From Sphingomonas sp. UBA978 (lineage in GTDB: Bacteria; Pseudomonadota; Alphaproteobacteria; Sphingomonadales; Sphingomonadaceae): a stretch of DNA of 64,000 bases. This document shows positions 1-8,320 of this stretch, one piece after another. Made by a program: the position numbers and the translations under genes. How positions within the stretch are numbered: the stretch's first letter is position 1; each line of letters opens with the position of its first letter. The notes under the pieces were generated by a model. That model had not been told where the DNA came from. It searched no databases and saw nothing but the letters and a program-made list of their open reading frames with translations. Where the stretch lies: NCBI RefSeq assembly GCF_002292295.1, contig NZ_DBBS01000020.1, forward strand, positions 455,225 through 519,224, written 5' to 3'.

Positions 1-1573
1 CGATGGTGCGGCGAGCCTCGATCGCGGCGATGACGTTCGCCGCCCACACCCGTCCGTCCTTCTTCCGCGCGGCGAGCTGCTCCTCGGTCAGGCGAAAGAT
101 GTCGGCCGGCGCCTGGATCAGCCCGTCGGTGAAGAACGCCTCGATCAGCGTCGCGCCGAGCCCGGTGATGTCGAAGGCATGCCGCGAGACGAAATGGATC
201 AGCCGCTCGACGCGCTGCGCCGGACAGATCAGGCCGCCGGTACAGCGATAGACGACCTCGCCCTCCTCGCGCTCCACCGCCGATCCGCAATCGGGGCAGG
301 CGCGGGGGAAGGGCCAGGCCGGGCGATCCGTGTCGGGGGTGAGGTTCTGGACGATCTGCGGGATGACGTCGCCGGCGCGCTGCACGACGACGCGGTCGCC
401 CTCGCGTACGCCTAGCCTTTCAATTTCGTCGGCGTTGTGGAGGGTCGCGTTGGTGACGACGACCCCGCCGACCGTCACCGGCTCCAGCCGCGCGACCGGG
501 GTCAGCGCGCCGGTGCGGCCGACCTGGATGTCGATCCGCTCCAGCGTGGTCTGCGCCTGTTCGGCCGGAAATTTGTGCGCGATCGCCCAGCGGGGCACGC
601 GGCCGACGGTGCCGAGCCGCTCCTGCCAGTCGAGCCGGTCGAGCTTGTAGACGACGCCGTCGATATCGAACGGCAGGTCGGCGCGCTGCGCCTCGATCGC
701 GCGATAGGTGCCGAGCGCCGCCCCGGCATCGCCGGCCTCGGCGATATTCGGGCGCACCGGCGCGACCAGGTCGTCGTCGGCGACGCGGAACCCCCATGCG
801 CGGATGCGCCGCATCATCTCCGCCTGCGTCGACGCGGGCAGCGCGCTGTGATCGCCCCAGCCCCAGGCGAAGAAGCGCAATGGCCGGCCGGCGGTGACCT
901 GCGGGTCCTTCTGGCGGAGCGACCCCGCCGCGGCGTTGCGCGGATTGGCGAACTGGCGCGCCTTCGCCGGGTCCTCGGCCTCGTCGCGCAATCGTGCGTT
1001 GAGCGCGGCAAACGCCGGTTTCGCCATATAGACCTCGCCGCGGATTTCGAACACGGCAGGGGCATCGGGCAGCGACACCGGGATGTCGGCGATATGGCGG
1101 ACATTGGCGGTGACGTCCTCGCCGATCCGCCCGTCGCCGCGGGTCAGCGCCTGTTCCAGCACGCCGTCGACGTAGCGCAGGGAACAGGAGAGGCCGTCGA
1201 TCTTGGGTTCGGCGGTGAGCATCACCGGTTCGTCGTCGTCGAGCTTCAGGAACCGGCGGATGCGCCCGACGAATTCGGCGACGTCCACGTCGGCGAAGGC
1301 ATTGTCGAGGCTGGTCATCGGCCGCGCGTGGGGGGCCTTGGCGAGATGTGCGGCGGGGGCGGCGCCGACCTGCCGGCTCGGCGAATCGGCACGGACGAGA
1401 TCGGGAAACGCCGCCTCCAGCGCATTGTTGCGGCGGACGAGCGCGTCATAGTCCGCGTCCGAAATCTCGGGCGCATCCTCGGTATGATAGCGCCGGTTGT
1501 GGTGGGCGATCGTTTCAGCGAGCGACGCCAGTTCGTCGGCAGCCTGCTGGGGCGTCTTCGGCAGATCGGTCAT
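1..1573 (-). CDS. ligA: NAD-dependent DNA ligase LigA (3' end beyond window)
   Basis: Seals nicks in duplex DNA using NAD+, in replication and repair. Reading leftwards from the ATG at 1573 gives 524 uninterrupted codons. The adenylation motif AEPKIDGL places the nucleotide-accepting lysine at residue 124. An OB-fold region follows, then a four-cysteine zinc finger that begins CPDCGS and ends at LICPAQR, and the start of the helix-hairpin-helix region. LigA is usually about 670-720 residues, so the rest of the HhH repeats and the BRCT domain lie outside the window; this is an edge effect, not truncation. It is the last of the bamD-recN-ligA set, here separated from recN by an SDR gene on the other strand. 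Confidence 0.97.
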   Translation of the reverse strand, partial: MTDLPKTPQQAADELASLAETIAHHNRRYHTEDAPEISDADYDALVRRNNALEAAFPDLVRADSPSRQVGAAPAAHLAKAPHARPMTSLDNAFADVDVAEFVGRIRRFLKLDDDEPVMLTAEPKIDGLSCSLRYVDGVLEQALTRGDGRIGEDVTANVRHIADIPVSLPDAPAVFEIRGEVYMAKPAFAALNARLRDEAEDPAKARQFANPRNAAAGSLRQKDPQVTAGRPLRFFAWGWGDHSALPASTQAEMMRRIRAWGFRVADDDLVAPVRPNIAEAGDAGAALGTYRAIEAQRADLPFDIDGVVYKLDRLDWQERLGTVGRVPRWAIAHKFPAEQAQTTLERIDIQVGRTGALTPVARLEPVTVGGVVVTNATLHNADEIERLGVREGDRVVVQRAGDVIPQIVQNLTPDTDRPAWPFPRACPDCGSAVEREEGEVVYRCTGGLICPAQRVERLIHFVSRHAFDITGLGATLIEAFFTDGLIQAPADIFRLTEEQLAARKKDGRVWAANVIAAIEARRTI

Positions 1574-1613
1574 GCCGCCGGGGTAGGAGAGAGCAGGCCG
1601 GTCCCGCAAGACC

Positions 1614-1913
1614 TCACAGCCACCAGAACGGGCAGGCGGACGCCACCGCCGCACCGACGACCAGCGGCGCGATCGCCATGCGCCAGTCGAAGGTGCTCAT
1701 CGTCTCGATCCCCTTGCGCAGCACATATAGCGCGGCGATCGCCGCGGCCGCGGTCCACGCCAGCCACCAGCCCGCATCGGCCGGCCAGCGCCAGAGCAGC
1801 ATCCCCGCCAATCCGATGGCGCCGATCAGCCCGACCGCCGAGACCAGCGTCAGGACCGCGCCGAGCGGCAGCATCGCCAACGCGATGCGGGATTCGATAT
1901 CGCGAGCGGTCAT
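1614..1913 (-). CDS. Small multi-pass membrane protein, function unknown
   Basis: A 99-residue protein with three or four hydrophobic segments (about residues 12-42, 46-66 and 78-96), so an inner-membrane protein. The start at 1913 is chosen because a strong purine-rich ribosome-binding site (GAGGGGGAG) lies just upstream and the reading before it is not hydrophobic-protein-like. It sits 40 bases upstream of ligA on the same strand and is divergent from the Tat-exported SDR, so it may be transcribed with ligA. I recognise no family and propose no function. Confidence 0.7.
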   Translation of the reverse strand: MTARDIESRIALAMLPLGAVLTLVSAVGLIGAIGLAGMLLWRWPADAGWWLAWTAAAAIAALYVLRKGIETMSTFDWRMAIAPLVVGAAVASACPFWWL

Positions 1914-2029
1914 CGGCGCTCCCCCTCGCTGCCGGCCATGGCATTGGCAAGTCACATCATTTGTCCGGCACGGATGAACCATCCGGCGCCACCGGCGATT
2001 GTGGCGGGGACAATTCGGGAGCTTCCGCC

Positions 2030-3004
2030 ATGACCGACCAGACCAACCGCCGCGACCTGTTCAAGGGCGCCGCCGTCGCCGGTGTCGCCGCTGCCGCGGT
2101 ACCGGCCTTTGCGCAAACCCCGGCGCCCGCGTCCGATCCGCAGACGAAGTACACCAGCCAGCCGTTCCCGGAGCAGCGGCAGAAATGGCCGGCGTTGCAG
2201 CGGGACATGAAGCCGGTGCCGGACTGCGGCGAGACGAGCTATCGCGGATCGGGCCGGCTCACCGGACGCAAGGCGCTGGTCACGGGCGGCGATTCGGGCA
2301 TCGGTCGGGCCGCGGCGATCGCCTTCGCGCGCGAGGGCGCCGACGTCGCGATCAATTACTATCCGACCGAGGAGCCGGACGCGCAGGACGTCGCGCGCCT
2401 GCTCCGCGGCGAGGGGCGCAAGGTCGTGCTGATCCCGGGCGACCTGACCGACGAAAAATTCTGCCGCGACCTGATCGCGCGCGCCAATCGCGAACTCGGC
2501 GGGCTCGACATCCTCGTCAACAACGCCGCCTATCAGCAGTCCAAGGCCTCGATCGCGGACATCAGCGCCGAACAGTTCGACCGGACGATGAAGACCAATC
2601 TCTATGCGATGTTCCACCTGTCGAAGGCGGCGCTGCCGTTGATGAAGCCGGGCGCCTCGATCATCAACACCGCCTCGGTCAATTCGGTCGATCCGGGCGA
2701 GGAACTGCTCGACTATGCGACCACCAAGGGCGGCATCCTGATCTTCACCAAGGGGCTGGCGAAGCAGGTCGCCAAACAGGGGATCCGCGTCAACGCGGTC
2801 GCGCCGGGACCCGTGTGGACGCCGCTGCAGGTCGCGGGCGGACAATTGCCGGGCAAGATGGGCGAGTTCGGGCAGGACACCCCGCTCGGCCGCGCCGGCC
2901 AGCCGGTCGAACTCGCCGGGCTCTACGTGGCGCTGGCGGACCCGGCGATCAGCTTCACCAGCGGCAGCGTGTTCGGGGCGACCGGCGGTACCGGCACGCT
3001 CTGA
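2030..3004 (+). CDS. Tat-exported short-chain dehydrogenase/reductase
   Basis: A 324-residue NAD(P)-dependent oxidoreductase of the classical SDR superfamily. The N-terminus has a twin-arginine signal (NRRDLFKG, arginines 7-8) with a hydrophobic stretch ending AFAQ near residue 29, so export of a folded, cofactor-loaded enzyme is expected. The Rossmann motif TGGDSGIG is at 85-92, NNAA near 164-167, catalytic Ser216 and YATTK (Tyr229, Lys233). The spacer between signal and domain (about 30-75) resembles the YhxC/YghA group of SDRs. The ATG at 2030 is the only start that places the Tat motif correctly. It is a lone gene on the opposite strand inside the bamD-recN-ligA block. The substrate is unknown. 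Confidence 0.9.
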   Translation: MTDQTNRRDLFKGAAVAGVAAAAVPAFAQTPAPASDPQTKYTSQPFPEQRQKWPALQRDMKPVPDCGETSYRGSGRLTGRKALVTGGDSGIGRAAAIAFAREGADVAINYYPTEEPDAQDVARLLRGEGRKVVLIPGDLTDEKFCRDLIARANRELGGLDILVNNAAYQQSKASIADISAEQFDRTMKTNLYAMFHLSKAALPLMKPGASIINTASVNSVDPGEELLDYATTKGGILIFTKGLAKQVAKQGIRVNAVAPGPVWTPLQVAGGQLPGKMGEFGQDTPLGRAGQPVELAGLYVALADPAISFTSGSVFGATGGTGTL

Positions 3005-3017
3005 CCGATCAGCGGCT

Positions 3018-3047
3018 CCGTCGCGCCGGATCATGTCCGGGCGACGG
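3018..3047. terminator. Hairpin between convergent SDR and recN ends
   Basis: CCGTCGC pairs with GCGACGG, and inside it CCGGA pairs with TCCGG around a 5-base loop, with one bulged G. It lies between the stop codons of two convergent genes. There is no T-run, so this is a terminator-like stem rather than a textbook intrinsic terminator. Confidence 0.5.
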
Positions 3048-3075
3048 GGCGATCGGGAGGGGGGCAGCGCCCGGC

Positions 3076-4734
3076 TTACGCCGTCTCCAGCAACCGTTCC
3101 GCCTGCGCACGCGCCTCGTCGGTCACCGTCGCCCCCGACAGCATGCGGGCGATCTCCTCGCGGCGTTCCGCCTCGCCGAGGACGCGGACGCCGGTGCGGG
3201 TGACAGTGCCGTCGTGGCTCTTGGCGATCAGCAGATGCTCGGCACCGCGCGCCGCGACCTGCGGCGAATGGGTGACGACGAGCAACTGGGTATGCTCCGC
3301 GAGGCGCGCGAGCCGTTCGCCGATCGCGCTGGCGACCGCACCGCCGACGCCGCGGTCGATCTCGTCGAAGATCATCGTCGCCGCGCCGCCTTCTTCGGCC
3401 AGCGCCACCTTGAGCGCGAGGATGAAGCGCGACAGCTCGCCGCCCGACGCGATCTTGGCGAGCGGCGCGAACGGCGCGCCGGGGTTGGTCGCGATCTCGA
3501 ACTCGACGCGGTCCTTGCCGTGCGACGACCAGCCGTCCCGCGGCGCGGTGACGACCACGGTCCGGAACCGCGCGGCATCGAGCTTCAGCGGCGCCAGCTC
3601 CCCCGCGACCGCCGCGTCGAGTCTCTCGGCGGCGGCATGGCGGCGCAGCGACAGCACGTCCGCCGCGGCATCGTAATCGGCGCGCGCCGCGGCGACGGCG
3701 GTTTCGAGCAGGGCGATGCCGTCCTCGCCCGCATCGAGCCGTTCGAGCTTCGTGCGTAGGTCTTCGGTCAGCGCCGTGAGATCGTCCGGCTGGACGCGGT
3801 GCTTGCGCGCCATCCCGCGCAATTCGAACAATCGCGCCTCGTCATCCTCCAGCGCGCGGGGATCGAAGGCGAGGTCGCGACGCGCCTCGGCCAGTTGGTC
3901 CTCCGCCGCCGATGCCTCGATCACCGCGCGGTCGATCGCCGCCAGCGCCTCCGCCAGCGCGGCATGGTCACCCGCGACCCGCTCCAGCACCCGCGCGGCC
4001 TGGCGCAAGCGGGCGAGGCCGCCGTCGGACCCTTCCAGATACGTATCGATTGCGGCGAGATCGTCGGCGACCTTCTCGGCGCGCTGCATGCCGCGACGCT
4101 TGTCGGCAAGCGCCTCTTCCTCGCCGGGCTCGGCGGCGAGCGCGGTGAGTTCGCCGACCGCATGTTCCAGCCATTCGCGATCGCGCGCCGCGGTTTCGAT
4201 CTCCGCCTGCACGGTGGCGAGTTGCGCCTCGGCCGCACGATACGTCGCCCAGGCCCGGGCGGTGTCGCCCGGATCAACGCGGCCGAACGCATCGAGCAGC
4301 GCGCGATGTCCGCGTGGGTTGAGCAGGCCGCGATCGTCGTGCTGGCCGTGGATCTCGACGAGCATCGGCGCCATCTCGCGCAACAGCGCGGCCCCGGCGG
4401 GCTGGTTGTTGACGAAGCCGCGACTGCCGCCATCCGCCTTGACGATCCGGCGGATGAGCAGCGGTTCGCCGGGCTCGATCTCGACGCCATTGTCGTCGAG
4501 CACCGCGGCGAGCGGGCCGGTCGGAGGATCGAAAGTGGCGGTGACGACCGCCTGAGTCGCGCCGTGGCGGACCAGACCGGTCTCGCCGCGACCGCCGAGC
4601 GCGAGGCCCAGCGCATCGAGCAGGATCGACTTGCCCGCACCGGTCTCGCCGGTCAGCACGTCGAGCCCCGCTCCGAATTCCAGATCGAGCGCCTCGATCA
4701 GCACCACATCGCGAATGGACAGCGCAGTCAGCAT
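3076..4734 (-). CDS. recN: DNA repair protein RecN
   Basis: SMC-like ATPase that acts at double-strand breaks. The 552-residue length is typical. The N-terminal Walker A is TGETGAGKS (residues 28-36), followed by a Q-loop region with EIHGQHD, a long coiled-coil middle rich in Ala, Glu and Arg (about 160-360), and C-terminal ABC signature SGGELSR, Walker B MIFDEIDRGVGG and the switch segment VVTHSPQVA. It starts 87 bases downstream of bamD on the same strand and is probably part of that operon, as in other alphaproteobacteria. I see no LexA-type box immediately upstream. Confidence 0.97.
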   Translation of the reverse strand: MLTALSIRDVVLIEALDLEFGAGLDVLTGETGAGKSILLDALGLALGGRGETGLVRHGATQAVVTATFDPPTGPLAAVLDDNGVEIEPGEPLLIRRIVKADGGSRGFVNNQPAGAALLREMAPMLVEIHGQHDDRGLLNPRGHRALLDAFGRVDPGDTARAWATYRAAEAQLATVQAEIETAARDREWLEHAVGELTALAAEPGEEEALADKRRGMQRAEKVADDLAAIDTYLEGSDGGLARLRQAARVLERVAGDHAALAEALAAIDRAVIEASAAEDQLAEARRDLAFDPRALEDDEARLFELRGMARKHRVQPDDLTALTEDLRTKLERLDAGEDGIALLETAVAAARADYDAAADVLSLRRHAAAERLDAAVAGELAPLKLDAARFRTVVVTAPRDGWSSHGKDRVEFEIATNPGAPFAPLAKIASGGELSRFILALKVALAEEGGAATMIFDEIDRGVGGAVASAIGERLARLAEHTQLLVVTHSPQVAARGAEHLLIAKSHDGTVTRTGVRVLGEAERREEIARMLSGATVTDEARAQAERLLETA

Positions 4735-4821
4735 CGCCGCCGGTATAGCGTGCCTTGCGGCGATGTTGATCCTTAAATGTTCTGTTTCCGCGCGAAAGTG
4801 CGGACGCGCCGGCCCGTTTCG

Positions 4822-5790
4822 TCAGGTCGTCGGCGTTTCCGTCGTCGGTACCGGCGCGCCGGTGGTGCCGCCGCTCGGCGCGACCGGGGTCGGCGGCGCG
4901 GGCGCTTCCGCCTTGGGCGTCGCCGTGCCGGACTGCCCCGGCAGCGACAGCGTCTGTGCGCCCGGCGTACCGACCGGCACGATCTGCTGCCCGGGCGGAA
5001 CCGGCGCGACGGCCTGCGGCGGATGCTTCTGCATCAGCTTGTACGCCTGATCGTACCACGGCGTGCCGGGATAGTTCGCGCCGAGCACCGCGGTCGCTTT
5101 CTGCGCCTCGTCGGGCAGGCCGAGCGACAGATAGCTCTCGGTCAGGCGCATCAGCGCCTCGGGCGTGTGGGTGGTCGTCTGATATTTGTCGATGACGGTG
5201 CGGAAGCGCAGCGTCGCCGACAGCCACTGGCCGCGCGTCTCGTAGAAGCGACCGATTTCCATCTCCTTGCCGGCGAGGTGATCGTTGACGAGGTCGATCT
5301 TCAGCCGCGCGTCGGAGGCATAGCGCGTGTTCGGATAGCGGCGGGTCAGCTCGCCGAGCGCATTCAGCGCCTGCAGCGTGATCTTCTGGTCGCGCGTGAC
5401 GTCGCGGATCTGTTCGTAATAGCTGAGCGCGACGAGGTAATAGGCGTACGGCGCGTCGCGGTTGCCCGGATGGACCGACAGGAAGCGCTGCGCCGACTGG
5501 ATGCTCTCGGTATAGTCGCGATTGAGGTAATAGCTGAACGCGCTCATCAGCTGCGCGCGGCGGGCCCAGACCGAATAGGGATGCTGGCGCTCGACCTCGT
5601 CGAACAGCACCGCCGCCTCCTTGTACCGCGCCTGATCGAGCCGCTTGCGCGCGGTCGAATAGAGCGTGCCGACGTCGCGGGCGACATAGGGCAGGTCGGA
5701 TTTCGCGCGATTGCGGGCGCAGCCCGCGATGGGAAGCGCGAGGACGGCGATCAGCGCTGCGGCAAGCGCCTTGGACTGTGGGGTACGCAT
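4822..5790 (-). CDS. bamD: Outer membrane assembly lipoprotein BamD
   Basis: Essential periplasmic lipoprotein of the BAM complex, which inserts beta-barrel proteins such as the LptD encoded at 58 kb. It has 322 residues. A signal peptide ends in the lipobox LPIAGC with the acylated Cys24. Tetratricopeptide-like repeats follow (about 40-240), including the family-typical segment beginning YYEQIRDVTRDQ. The last 70 residues are a Pro/Gly/Thr-rich tail that is longer than in E. coli BamD and probably disordered. It is divergent from the ManA-type gene, with about 90 bases between the two starts. Confidence 0.95.
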   Translation of the reverse strand: MRTPQSKALAAALIAVLALPIAGCARNRAKSDLPYVARDVGTLYSTARKRLDQARYKEAAVLFDEVERQHPYSVWARRAQLMSAFSYYLNRDYTESIQSAQRFLSVHPGNRDAPYAYYLVALSYYEQIRDVTRDQKITLQALNALGELTRRYPNTRYASDARLKIDLVNDHLAGKEMEIGRFYETRGQWLSATLRFRTVIDKYQTTTHTPEALMRLTESYLSLGLPDEAQKATAVLGANYPGTPWYDQAYKLMQKHPPQAVAPVPPGQQIVPVGTPGAQTLSLPGQSGTATPKAEAPAPPTPVAPSGGTTGAPVPTTETPTT

Positions 5791-5881
5791 CGGCTAAGGC
5801 TCTTAGCGTAAGCCCGGCCTTGCGAACAATCCCTTCCGTCGCACGTTGGCGCTCACTGGTTTCGATCACGAAAGGACCCGC

Positions 5882-6706
5882 ATGCCTGCTACGTTGCTCC
5901 ACACCCATCGCGTCGAAAAGCCGTGGGGCCGGCACGACCTGGGCTTCGGGTTCGAGGATGCGCCGAAGGACGGCGAGCCGGTGGGCGAGATCTGGTTCCA
6001 GGAACCGGGCGACACGACGCCCGACCTGCTCATCAAATATCTCTTCACCGGCCAGAAGCTGTCGGTGCAGGTCCATCCCGACGACGAACAGGCGCATGCC
6101 CGCGGCCTGCCGCGCGGCAAGGACGAATGCTGGACGATCCTGGCGGCGCGACCCGATTCGACGATCGCGCTGGGGCCGAAGGCGCCGATGACCGCCGAAC
6201 AGCTCCGCGCCGATGCGCAGGACGGCTCGATCGAGGCCGACCTCGACTGGGTGCCGATCAAGGTCGACGATTTCTATTATGCGCCGTCAGGCACGATCCA
6301 CGCGATCGGCGCCGGGCTGACGCTGATCGAGGTGCAGCAGAATTCGGAGACGACCTACCGCCTCTACGATTACGGCAGCGATCGTGAATTGCACCTCGAT
6401 GACGGAGTCGCGGTGTCGCACCTGACCCCCTATCAGCCGATCACCTCGCCGGGTCCGGCAGGCGAGGGGCGCGACATCCTGGTCGAGGGGCCGAAGTTCG
6501 TGCTGGAGCGCTGGACGGGCGGGACGCGCGACGTCGCGCTCGCCGATGGCCAGACCGGATGGCTGGTCCCGATCAGCGGGTCGGGCGAGGTCGCCGGCGT
6601 CGCGTTCAGGGCGGGCGAATGCGTCACCGTCACCGGCAGCGAGACGGTGACGACGAGCGCCGACGCCGACCTGCTGTTCGCCTATCCGGGGACCCGGCGA
6701 ATCTGA
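5882..6706 (+). CDS. Class I mannose-6-phosphate isomerase-like protein
   Basis: Cupin-fold enzyme expected to interconvert mannose-6-phosphate and fructose-6-phosphate. The start at 5882 has a good ribosome-binding site (GAAAGGACC). All four zinc ligands of the class I family are recognisable: Gln63 and His65 in SVQVHPDDEQA, Glu82 in GKDECW, and His140 in PSGTIHAIG. At 274 residues it is the short form found in many alphaproteobacteria, lacking the helical insert of the E. coli enzyme. It lies just upstream of a glycosyltransferase, which fits sugar-nucleotide or exopolysaccharide supply, but that link is inferred from position only. Confidence 0.88.
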   Translation: MPATLLHTHRVEKPWGRHDLGFGFEDAPKDGEPVGEIWFQEPGDTTPDLLIKYLFTGQKLSVQVHPDDEQAHARGLPRGKDECWTILAARPDSTIALGPKAPMTAEQLRADAQDGSIEADLDWVPIKVDDFYYAPSGTIHAIGAGLTLIEVQQNSETTYRLYDYGSDRELHLDDGVAVSHLTPYQPITSPGPAGEGRDILVEGPKFVLERWTGGTRDVALADGQTGWLVPISGSGEVAGVAFRAGECVTVTGSETVTTSADADLLFAYPGTRRI

Positions 6707-6730
6707 CCCCCCGGGAGAGGATGCGTTAAC

Positions 6731-6764
6731 CCCGAAGCATTAGCGTATCCGCGCATGCTTCGGG
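6731..6764 (+). promoter_or_regulatory. Perfect hairpin burying the glycosyltransferase start codon
   Basis: CCCGAAGCAT (6731-6740) is exactly complementary to ATGCTTCGGG (6755-6764), separated by 14 bases. The right arm contains the ATG start of the following gene, and no ribosome-binding site is visible in the loop. If transcribed, the stem would hide the start codon. Alternatively the gene is transcribed from near the ATG as a leaderless message. Confidence 0.45.
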
Positions 6765-7960
6765 TCCTGACGCTCTCTTCCCTGTTCCCGGACGCGACGC
6801 GGCCCAATTTCGGCATCTTCGTCGAACGGCAGACCGCCGGCCTTGCCGCGACGGCGGGCGTCGAGGTCAGGGTGGTGGCGCCGATCGGCCTGCCGCCCGG
6901 CCCGCTCGCGCTGATCCAGCACGCCGAAAAACTGTCGCTGCCGGCACGCGAGACGTGGCGCGGGCTGGACGTGTTCCGGCCTCGCTTCACCAGCATTCCG
7001 GGCGTCGGCGGGCGGTGGCACGTCCATCACCTGCTCCGCGCGCTCGAACCGCTGCTCGATTCGATCCGCCGCGATTTCCCGTTCGACGTGATCGATGCCT
7101 CCTTCTTCTTTCCCGATGGTCCCGCCGCGGTGGCGCTCGGTGCGCGGTATGGCGTGCCGGTGTCGATCAAGGCGCGCGGTGCCGACATCCAATATTGGGG
7201 GACGACCGGTCCGACCGCGGCGCAGGTCGTCGCGGCAGGGCAGGCGGCGGACGGCGTGCTCGCGGTCAGCGCGGCGATGCGCGCCGACATGGCGTCGATC
7301 GGCATCCCGCACGAGCGCATCCGCGTCCATCATACCGGCGTCGACCTGGATCGCTTCCGGCCGGTGGATCGCCGCGCCGCAAAGGCCGCTTTGGGCATCA
7401 CCGGGCCGCTGGTGCTGTCGCTTGGCGGCCTGATCCCGCGCAAGGCGCATCATCTCGTCCTGCGTGCGGTCGCGGCGTTGCCCGGCACGACGCTGGCGAT
7501 CGCCGGCAGCGGGCCGGAGCGCGCCCGGCTGGCTGCGCTGGCAGCGGAACTCGGCGTCGCGGATCGCGTGCGCCTGCTCGGCGGCATCCCGCATGCGGAC
7601 CTGCCGGCGATCATCGGCGCCGCCGACGTGATGGCGCTTGCCTCGACGTCGGAGGGGCTCGCCAATGCGTGGCTGGAGGCGCTGGCCTGCGGTACGCCGA
7701 TCGTCATCTCGGATGCCGGCGGTGCGCGCGAGGTGGTCCGAACGCGCGATGCGGGGCGAATCGTCGCGAGCAACCCGGCGAATATCGCGGTGGGCATCGC
7801 CGAAGTGCTCGCCAACCCGCCCTTGCCCGAAGCGGTGCGCGCCACGGCGGCCTCGTTCACGTGGGAGGCCAATCGCGCGGCGCTGGTCGATCATCTCACC
7901 GGGCTGGTCGCGCGGGGTCGCCGCAGGACGGTGCGCCGGGGTCAGGCGTCGAGAGGGTAG
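6755..7960 (+). CDS. GT4-family glycosyltransferase
   Basis: A 401-residue retaining glycosyltransferase with the GT-B fold. The N-terminal domain starts with the typical strand and loop (LSSLFPDATRPNFGIFVER). The C-terminal nucleotide-sugar domain begins LVLSLGGLIPRKAHHLVLRA, and the donor-binding motif is EGLANAWLEALACGTPIV with the two glutamates expected for GT4 enzymes. Likely role: transfer of a sugar in exopolysaccharide or another surface glycan; donor and acceptor cannot be told from sequence. The last 19 bases overlap the convergent Mth938-type gene. There is no recognisable ribosome-binding site, and the start lies in a hairpin. Confidence 0.9.
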   Translation: MLRVLTLSSLFPDATRPNFGIFVERQTAGLAATAGVEVRVVAPIGLPPGPLALIQHAEKLSLPARETWRGLDVFRPRFTSIPGVGGRWHVHHLLRALEPLLDSIRRDFPFDVIDASFFFPDGPAAVALGARYGVPVSIKARGADIQYWGTTGPTAAQVVAAGQAADGVLAVSAAMRADMASIGIPHERIRVHHTGVDLDRFRPVDRRAAKAALGITGPLVLSLGGLIPRKAHHLVLRAVAALPGTTLAIAGSGPERARLAALAAELGVADRVRLLGGIPHADLPAIIGAADVMALASTSEGLANAWLEALACGTPIVISDAGGAREVVRTRDAGRIVASNPANIAVGIAEVLANPPLPEAVRATAASFTWEANRAALVDHLTGLVARGRRRTVRRGQASRG

Positions 7961-8316
7961 AGCGCGGCACCGATGACGCGGCCCTCGCCGCGCAGCACGC
8001 CCCAGGCGCGGGCGGCGGCACGGCTGTCCATCGCCTCGACGCCGATCTCCCGATCCTCCAGCGCGCGCACCAATGCGACCGGCGGGCGCACCAGCGCCGC
8101 ACCGGTGCCGATCAGTACGAATTCGGGCGCCAGATCGATCAGCGACTGCAAGGCCGCTTCGGTCAGCGCATCGAGTGGCGGCGGCGTCCATTCCGCCGCC
8201 GTTTCGGGCGTCAGCAGCAATGCGCGATAGACCCGTTCGTCATCGACGCGAAAGCCGTTGCCGGCGAAGCCACGGACGATCGGTCCGCCGGCCTGCTGCT
8301 CCCGCTCCATCCGCAT
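7942..8316 (-). CDS. Mth938-like domain protein (DUF498 type)
   Basis: A small soluble protein (124 residues) with the Mth938/AAMDC fold signature region LAPEFVLIGTGAALVRPP followed by GVEAMDSRAAARAWGVLRGEGRVIGAALYPL. Function is unknown; the family is regularly encoded directly after secF in alphaproteobacteria, as here. The start at 8316 follows a good ribosome-binding site (GGGAGGG) lying inside the end of secF, leaving only 4 bases between the genes, so the two are cotranslated or coupled. Confidence 0.85.
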   Translation of the reverse strand: MRMEREQQAGGPIVRGFAGNGFRVDDERVYRALLLTPETAAEWTPPPLDALTEAALQSLIDLAPEFVLIGTGAALVRPPVALVRALEDREIGVEAMDSRAAARAWGVLRGEGRVIGAALYPLDA

Positions 8317-8320
8317 CGCG

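Noticed and set aside
437..2029. A long rightward reading frame running into the SDR gene
   Set aside because: It is antisense to ligA and the small membrane gene. Only the part from 2030 has SDR motifs and a signal peptide.
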